DNA of 64,000 nucleotides from Siphonodentalium dalli (taxonomy: Eukaryota > Mollusca > Scaphopoda > Gadilida > Siphonodentaliidae). A program made the translations under genes and the position numbers. The notes under the pieces are model-generated. The model was not told where the DNA came from. It did no database searches and was given only the letters and a program-made list of their open reading frames with translations. The stretch's first letter is position 1. Each line of letters begins with the position of its first letter. Where the stretch lies: assembly GCA_032622095.1 (NCBI GenBank), contig CP136061.1, forward strand, positions 186,380,369-186,444,368. The letters are read 5' to 3'. Below, piece after piece: positions 58,718 through 64,000 of this stretch.

Positions 58718-60500
58718 CTTTTGGAAAGAAAATCATGCATTATATATGTAACCAGTTATTGCCATATCGCCAAGAAATAATTCAAATGTAGATTGGAGAT
58801 CACACTCAAGATTTTAGTAAAAGGTATAAATGCAACAGAATTCTAATAAAAAAACTAATCAGTGCCAAATAATCCCAAATCATTATTTTCGACAGGAACA
58901 AATTTTCTCCCGTAAGTTCATTATTCGACCCTGCAGTATGAATCTTTTAAAATTTTACTGTCAAATGTGTTGACATCTTTGATCTCTTTAACTATGAAAC
59001 CTTTTGAAACTGACTGAAACAAGAAGATGAAATTTGAAACGAAGTTCAAACGCTACATAATTAATAAGGGAAACATATGGCAACATTTTCAATCCATAAC
59101 TACATGCATTTGACAATAGACTTTTCTGAAACATAGATAGTGGTAACACTTCTTGTGAATATGCTTCAAAATTAGCATATTACCTGCTGACAAGTAGTAT
59201 TATTTAGTTCCCTGAAAGTTTACAACTTGTACTATTATTCTAACATGTGCTAGTAATTAAAATTTGAGAATTTCCAGACTGTACTATTATTCCATCTCAG
59301 GCCCCAAGCCTGATCTCCTATGGGGACAGACATCAGGGGACGATAGGCAAAACTTTCTGACAAGGTTCCAACTAGAATTGCCAATGTGGATAGCTTCAAT
59401 GGAATATGATAAACTTATATATTTATAACAATATGATTTTATTATTACCCAATAGCTATAAGCAGATGCTGATCTATGTGGTTATTTTGGTGTAATCAAA
59501 GTGTAACCAATAACTATATTTAAATTGTAATTCAATAGTCATTAAAGCCTGTTGTCAATTGCATTTTCAAGCAGACCGAGAAGCAGGGAATTGACAAGAG
59601 GGTTTGAAGAAAGGAGGTACCCAATTAGGTATTTCCAACTGAATTAATCCCCCTCCCAAACCAGTCTGAAATTGGTTCTAATCTAAAACAACAAATTCAC
59701 AATAATTACTGGTAGATTTCCAGGCATGAAATTTTCAATTGTTGAATTTTTTTACCAAAGTTGGGAGGAGTTAGTCAGCCCAAAACCTGTGTCGCACGTG
59801 TATTGGTTGAGTTATTCAGTTAAAGGAATATGATCCTGAAAAAATATTAGTATTTTCTGTCAATATACCAATAATATATATATGTAATGTCCATTATGCG
59901 CATATTATCTAATATTCAAACGCTAATCTCATTTTTATAACGATTAAACAAAATTCTGAAGATTTTGTGTTGTAGACGAAGTCACGTGATCATCGACACA
60001 ATCACATGATTGTCACATGTCACATGAAGCAGTCACATGATCGATCATGTGGTAACTCATTGACAATGCATAGATTCGCAACGATAGCATATTTTGAAGT
60101 TTGCGCATAAGCGATCATGAATTTGATCATGGCTTTTGAAGTTTAGCACGTTATGGGAGAACACTGCGAATGCAACAACTTCGTCGAAATACATGGCATT
60201 TCTCACAATTAAACTTCTTCAGTGTGTTATTATTATATGTATTGCGATGTGTTGTTTTTATAAAACCATGCCCATATTTTACCATAAAATGTGTTACACA
60301 TATATAATTAAATAATAAACAATAATAGGTCATATGGTGGTGGCATGACCATATGGTCGTCTTCCAGCCGCCACCATTTGGAAACGGAAAATATGGACAC
60401 AAATATGGAAGATATACAAATTTATACAAAATTGGCATTTATGCAAAATTGACATACTGGGTGGGGTTCAAACCATATAATATAATGAAATAATGAAATA
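58718..60500. other. Unassigned intronic/intergenic DNA with E-box-like palindromes
   Basis: Includes the 59184 micro-exon candidate. At 59980-60055 there is a cluster of tcacgtgatc, atcacatgat, tcacatgtcacatg and gatcgatcatgtgg. A minus-strand frame at 60151-60438 shows no domain. Confidence 0.4.
59184..59211 (-). CDS. Candidate 28-nt micro-exon of the long minus-strand gene
   Basis: On the minus strand a pyrimidine-containing acceptor (aaactttcag) is followed by 28 nt and the donor GTAATA. The frame is one base plus nine codons (ELNNTTCQQ) and ends in phase 0, which fits the exon at 58633-58717. The peptide is too short for homology. The upstream partner exon was not found. A 28-nt exon with ordinary splice consensus can arise by chance, so its main support is the phase match with its neighbour. 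Confidence 0.3.
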
Positions 60501-60767
60501 ATAATGACACGAGGCTTTGTGTGAGTCTGCGTTGTTTACAAATTGATTATTTGATTAAATTTTTTTAATCTTTAGCTAAAAAGTTCAGAGATAAAATTGT
60601 TCAGACTAGACAATGTTCTAATCAGTTTGCACCAAATAGTTAATATTTGCACTGTATATAGGCACTCAACAACACAGAAGATTGAAAAAAACAAATATCT
60701 ACATGCATATATACACATAAGCGCATACATACATGCATTTACATATATATTCATCAGGCACATCTTC

Positions 60768-61163
60768 TCATTTTTTTAAATTCATTTTACTAATGAGAGA
60801 AGGTCGTTTTATAGTTATAATTTCTTTCCTTATTGGAAGTTCAATTCCAAAAGTTAGAGTTAATTCTATCTTTTTAGTACAATCTGGACAAAACTTGTTT
60901 TTGCACTTAATATTCGAAGAATAATTGTCAATAATAGTTTTGGTAAATTTGTTCTTAAAGCCTGACTTCGATTGGATATTCTGTAGAGTAACGTCAAGAG
61001 TGTTCCAAATTTTTGGAAATGCATGAATGGGTAGTTTTTCAGTGAATTTAATGCGAGCTCTTGTTTCCTGTATTTTTCCTGAGGACAATATATAATAGAC
61101 AATGATCATCTCGAAAACATTCCAATTTCCAGATACCCTTAGTTGTGTGGCAATAAAGAGCAT
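60768..61163 (-). pseudogene. 3' end of a second non-LTR retrotransposon ORF
   Basis: 131 codons whose middle, RIKFTEKLPIHAFPKIWN followed by NIQSKSGFKNKFTK, matches the usual C-terminal tail of CR1/L2- or jockey-like reverse transcriptase ORFs (FPKIWN-x-L...SFK-x-x-L pattern). The upstream catalytic part is absent, so it is 5'-truncated. It is distinct from the L1/Tx1 LINE. Confidence 0.5.
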
Positions 61164-61415
61164 TTCATTTCAATTTATCGTAACGTGGTTTAACAAAAAT
61201 AATTCTGCTTATTGCTGTGGGAGTTAATAAATTATAACCACGCCATTCATTAGCAATATGATATGAAAAGTTTATTTTCATAGTTATGAATCATGTGTAT
61301 ATTAGGACAATGTATATATACATATATTCGGAATATTGTACACCAACACAATCTTGCTGACTCCGTGTGTCAATAAAGAGAGTTTGTTTTTAATTTAACA
61401 TAACGCGGTAACACA
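61140..61415. repeat. Pair of diverged 'caataaagag' words with flanks
   Basis: gtgtggcaataaagagcat...atcgtaacgtggt (61143-61190) and gtgtgtcaataaagagagt...aacataacgcggt (61365-61410) are two diverged copies about 220 bp apart. They may be 3' ends of retroelements or a short duplicated unit. Confidence 0.5.
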
Positions 61416-61574
61416 TACAGATATGTTTGTTTATTTTCGTACTTTGTATGGATGTCAGATGATGCATTTCATAAATTATATTCTGCATAATAGGTATACA
61501 ATATATAGTATACGAAGCATGCATATGATAATGCTATATACATCTTACATCTATATCTATATTTGCGAATGTCT

Positions 61575-62690
61575 GTCTTGTCCGTCTGTGATATTCACAG
61601 GGGACCACCTAGATGGCACAAAAGGGGTCTAATAGGGGTAACTTTTTACGAGAAAGATAATGGCGAGGGTTAGAATTTTCTAAAGTAACGCCGTTGTTGT
61701 CAGGGGCAGAAAAGGGGGAGGGGCAGAAAAAACATTTGTCGCTGATTGCCACCAAACTTATATATAATCATCCCCATAATATGAGGAATAATGGTGTGGT
61801 TTAAATTTGTCAAAAGTCGCGCCGTTCGCGTCAGGGATGCCCGGAAGGGGAGAGGGGCACCAAAATTGATCAAAATAATTTTAGCGCCGAATTCCACCAA
61901 ATTGATGCACATTCTTCTGAGATCTTCTCCATGATACAAGGAATCTTATTGTGTGATTTTAAAAAAACAAATTGGTGTCGTTGGGATGAGAGATTTGGGG
62001 GGGGGGGGGGGGGGGGGGGGGGCGGTGGGTGGGTACTAAATCTGATAAGAATTGGTTTAGTCGCCGATTGCCACGAAACTTATACAAATTCATCCCCATG
62101 GTATGAGGTGTCTAATGGTGTGGCTTAAAGCTGTCAAAAGTGGCGTCATTCGAGTCAGGGGTGCACTGAAAGGGAGAGGGGCACCAAAATTGATACACAA
62201 TATTTTTAGCACCAATTTCCACCAAATTGATACATTCTTATCCATGATATGAGAAATCTAATCATGTGATTTTAAAGACATCATATTGGTGCTGCTTTGG
62301 TGAGAGATGGGGGTGAGGTGGACACTAAATTTGATAAAAATTTGTTTAGTCGTGGATTAGCACCATACTTACAAATAATAATCTCCATGATATCAGGAGT
62401 CTAATTGTGTGGTTTAAAGATGTCAAAAGTGGGGCCATTCGAGTCAGGGGTGCCTAGAGGGTGAGAGGGACACAAACATTGATAAACAATGTGTTTAGCG
62501 CCGATTTCCACCTAATTGATACATATTCTCCTCCGTGATACAAATAATATAATCGTGTGGTTTAAATGCGCCAAATTGGTGCCTTTTGGGTGAGAGATAT
62601 GCAATGGTGGCCCTAAATTTGATACGAATTTGTATACTCGCCAATTTTCATAAATTTTATATATATTCATCTCTATAATGAGTCTAAGTG
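61575..62690 (+). repeat. Repeat family E: about four tandem units near 300 bp
   Basis: Starts tcttgtccgtctgtgatatt and contains repeated gattgccaccaaacttat, ggtttaaa-tgtcaaaagt, gagtcaggggtgc, gagaggggcaccaaaattga and tttccaccaaattgatac. Units at about 61810, 62133 and 62420 step by roughly 290-320 bp, and each is itself a diverged dimer. A long G-run lies at 61998-62022. No coding function. Confidence 0.75.
61998..62022. repeat. Poly-G tract inside family E
   Basis: About 25 Gs after gagattt, followed by cggtgggtggg. In the other units the same position reads gagatgggggtgag, so the run expanded from a short G-stretch in the monomer. Confidence 0.8.
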
Positions 62691-62691
62691 T

Positions 62692-64000
62692 TAGGGCTTC
62701 ACGGTATTTCGGTTTTTAGTCATATCGCAATACTGTTTTTGACACCGTGTAGTCGGTTTCACTTTATGCAATAGTCGGTACATCGTAGCCGCCGGTGTGG
62801 ATATTAATACCGACGATATGACTATAAGTTTCAAGTATTTAACAACCCTCAACACCTCTAATGCTGAGACAAAGGCCATGGCTAACGGCTTCGGTTTAGC
62901 ATGGGCGTCAAAATTAATTAACTCTAACTGCTCCATAAGCGTTGTCAACAGACTGCAGACAATCAAGTCGCATGCCTCATTGAATGGGCGGAAATTGATG
63001 TTTATATAGTCTGTTCTCAGCTCAATATTGCTGGAAGGTTTCCTGGTCAAATACAATAAAAAAATGTGTGGTGTTTGTATAATCTGGAGACTCAATGACG
63101 CACGTTCAACAGCGCCACAAAAGCTTATCCATTAGACGTATAATGCTCTAACTGATTAGATAATTAATGAAAGATATAACTACACGGTCAGATATCAGTC
63201 CTATACATCCAGTTCTCATGCTACTTTCAAAATGGAAAAGTTAAAATCAGATACGGACTTACTTCCAAAACCAAACACTACATCACCTGTGTGGACCTAC
63301 TTTGGTTTAGAATCCGGCGACGATGGCACACCCAAAGACGACTCACATGCGATATGCCGATTATGCAACAAGAAGATGGCTGCAAAATCCGGCAACACAT
63401 CAAACCTTCTTAACTCATTTAAAGAATAACCATCCTCCAACATATAGTAAGATTAACAATGTTCTGAAACGAAAGCGCGACGAAACGTACACACCAACAA
63501 AACAACCAATGATAACAAGCACAGTGCAGGCATCATCATCATATGAAACGAACTCACGCCGATGGAACCTTCTGACATCATCAGTAACGGTACATATTGC
63601 AGGGGATATGGTTCCAATATACACCGTTGATCGTAAATTCTTTCAAAAAATGTTACGGAACTTCGATCCCAGATATCAGCTGCCCTGTCGGAATTATTTC
63701 AGTGATACTGCTATTCCAAAATTGTATAATGATATGCGTGAGCGTGTGCTTCTGGAGATGAACGAGGTCGAGTTTTTCTCGGCAACAACCAATATGTGGT
63801 CGTCAATCGGAATGGTTCCTTATTTAGGGTTCACGGTGCATTTTATTGACAAGGATTGGAGCCTACAATCTCGTGTTCTAGAAACATTGTATTTCCCAGA
63901 GTCTCACACTGGTGCAAACATCGCCGAAGTTATGAAGGACGTACTGAAATCATGGAACATAACAAGTTCGCAGTTAGTTTGTCTGATGACCTTAATGGCA
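62692..64000 (+). mobile_element. hAT transposon, left part (runs off the window)
   Basis: The left end TAGGGCTTCACGGTATTTCG is a typical hAT terminus, preceded by the octamer ctaagtgt (62684-62691), which should recur after the right end beyond 64000. A non-coding leader reaches 63231, then the transposase frame begins. No right end in view. Confidence 0.75.
63232..64000 (+). pseudogene. hAT transposase with BED zinc finger, frameshifted and partial
   Basis: The ATG at 63232 opens a BED finger: SPVWTYFGLESGDDG, AICRLCNKKM (Cys pair), then TSNLL. At 63411-63413 the frame shifts: the original frame gives NSFKE and a stop, while the +1 frame gives THLKNNHPPTYSK, the expected His pair, and stays open for 196 codons to the window edge. 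The second part has the hAT core start: MNEVEFFSATTNMWSS, where Asn replaces the usual catalytic Asp of TTDxW, then MVPYLGFTVHFID and LVCLMTLMA where a TTD-N-G motif is expected, suggesting another indel. Closest type: ZBED-like hAT transposase, which binds the element ends and cuts them. This copy should be inactive. Confidence 0.85.

Overview
Eukaryotic, AT-rich and repeat-dense sequence. There are no bacterial-type operons; coding evidence is split into short exons with GT-AG borders. The style of the repeats (a tRNA-headed SINE with an (AATC)n tail, several families of about 150-300 bp monomers ending in GGACGGAC-type runs and a terminal hairpin, a satellite of about 160 bp) suggests a marine invertebrate, most likely a mollusc. 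That is an inference from repeat style, not a database result.

Host gene content is thin. The best host signal is a chain of small exons on the minus strand: 59184-59211, 58633-58717, 44133-44877, 20966-21011, 17205-17250 and 3469-3491. Each is open and bounded by plausible splice sites, and every junction is phase-compatible. If correct, most of the window is the interior of one gene of more than 55 kb whose introns hold nearly all the mobile DNA. The product is not recognised. A possible plus-strand first exon lies at 21908-21973.

Layout. 1-11050: interleaved monomer families A and B, a 1.33-kb TA-flanked transposon (7288-8617), a long hairpin (4957-5125) and a related hairpin pair (about 9608-9995). 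11050-19700: mostly unassigned, with an intact SINE (13883-14189, 11-bp target duplication), family C repeats (18000-18775) and a hAT-like element (18845-19678). 20000-33235: unassigned DNA, a 481-bp TA-flanked MITE (24144-24624), a dispersed motif cluster (25461-27062), hairpins and an old repeat family. 33236-38771: a satellite array of about 5.3 kb inside transposon-like ends, with a recent 1440-bp higher-order duplication. 38995-42590: a 3.6-kb TA-flanked element containing a complete non-autonomous hAT (39617-40967, perfect 8-bp target duplication).

46987-56316: an L1/Tx1-type LINE on the minus strand with ORF1, an ORF2 made of endonuclease, reverse transcriptase and CCHC parts, and a poly(A) tail. 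A second hAT MITE (50553-51449, perfect 8-bp target duplication) splits ORF2, and an unexplained block of about 2.9 kb separates ORF1 from ORF2. 57129-58140: a long hairpin and possible foldback element. 60768-61163: the 3' end of another non-LTR element. 61575-62690: family E tandem repeats. 62692 to the window end: a BED-finger hAT transposon with a frameshift and an Asn where the first catalytic Asp is expected.

The elements give an insertion order: old repeats were hit by the satellite element and the TA element, which was itself hit by a hAT; family C was hit by the LINE, which was hit by a related hAT.
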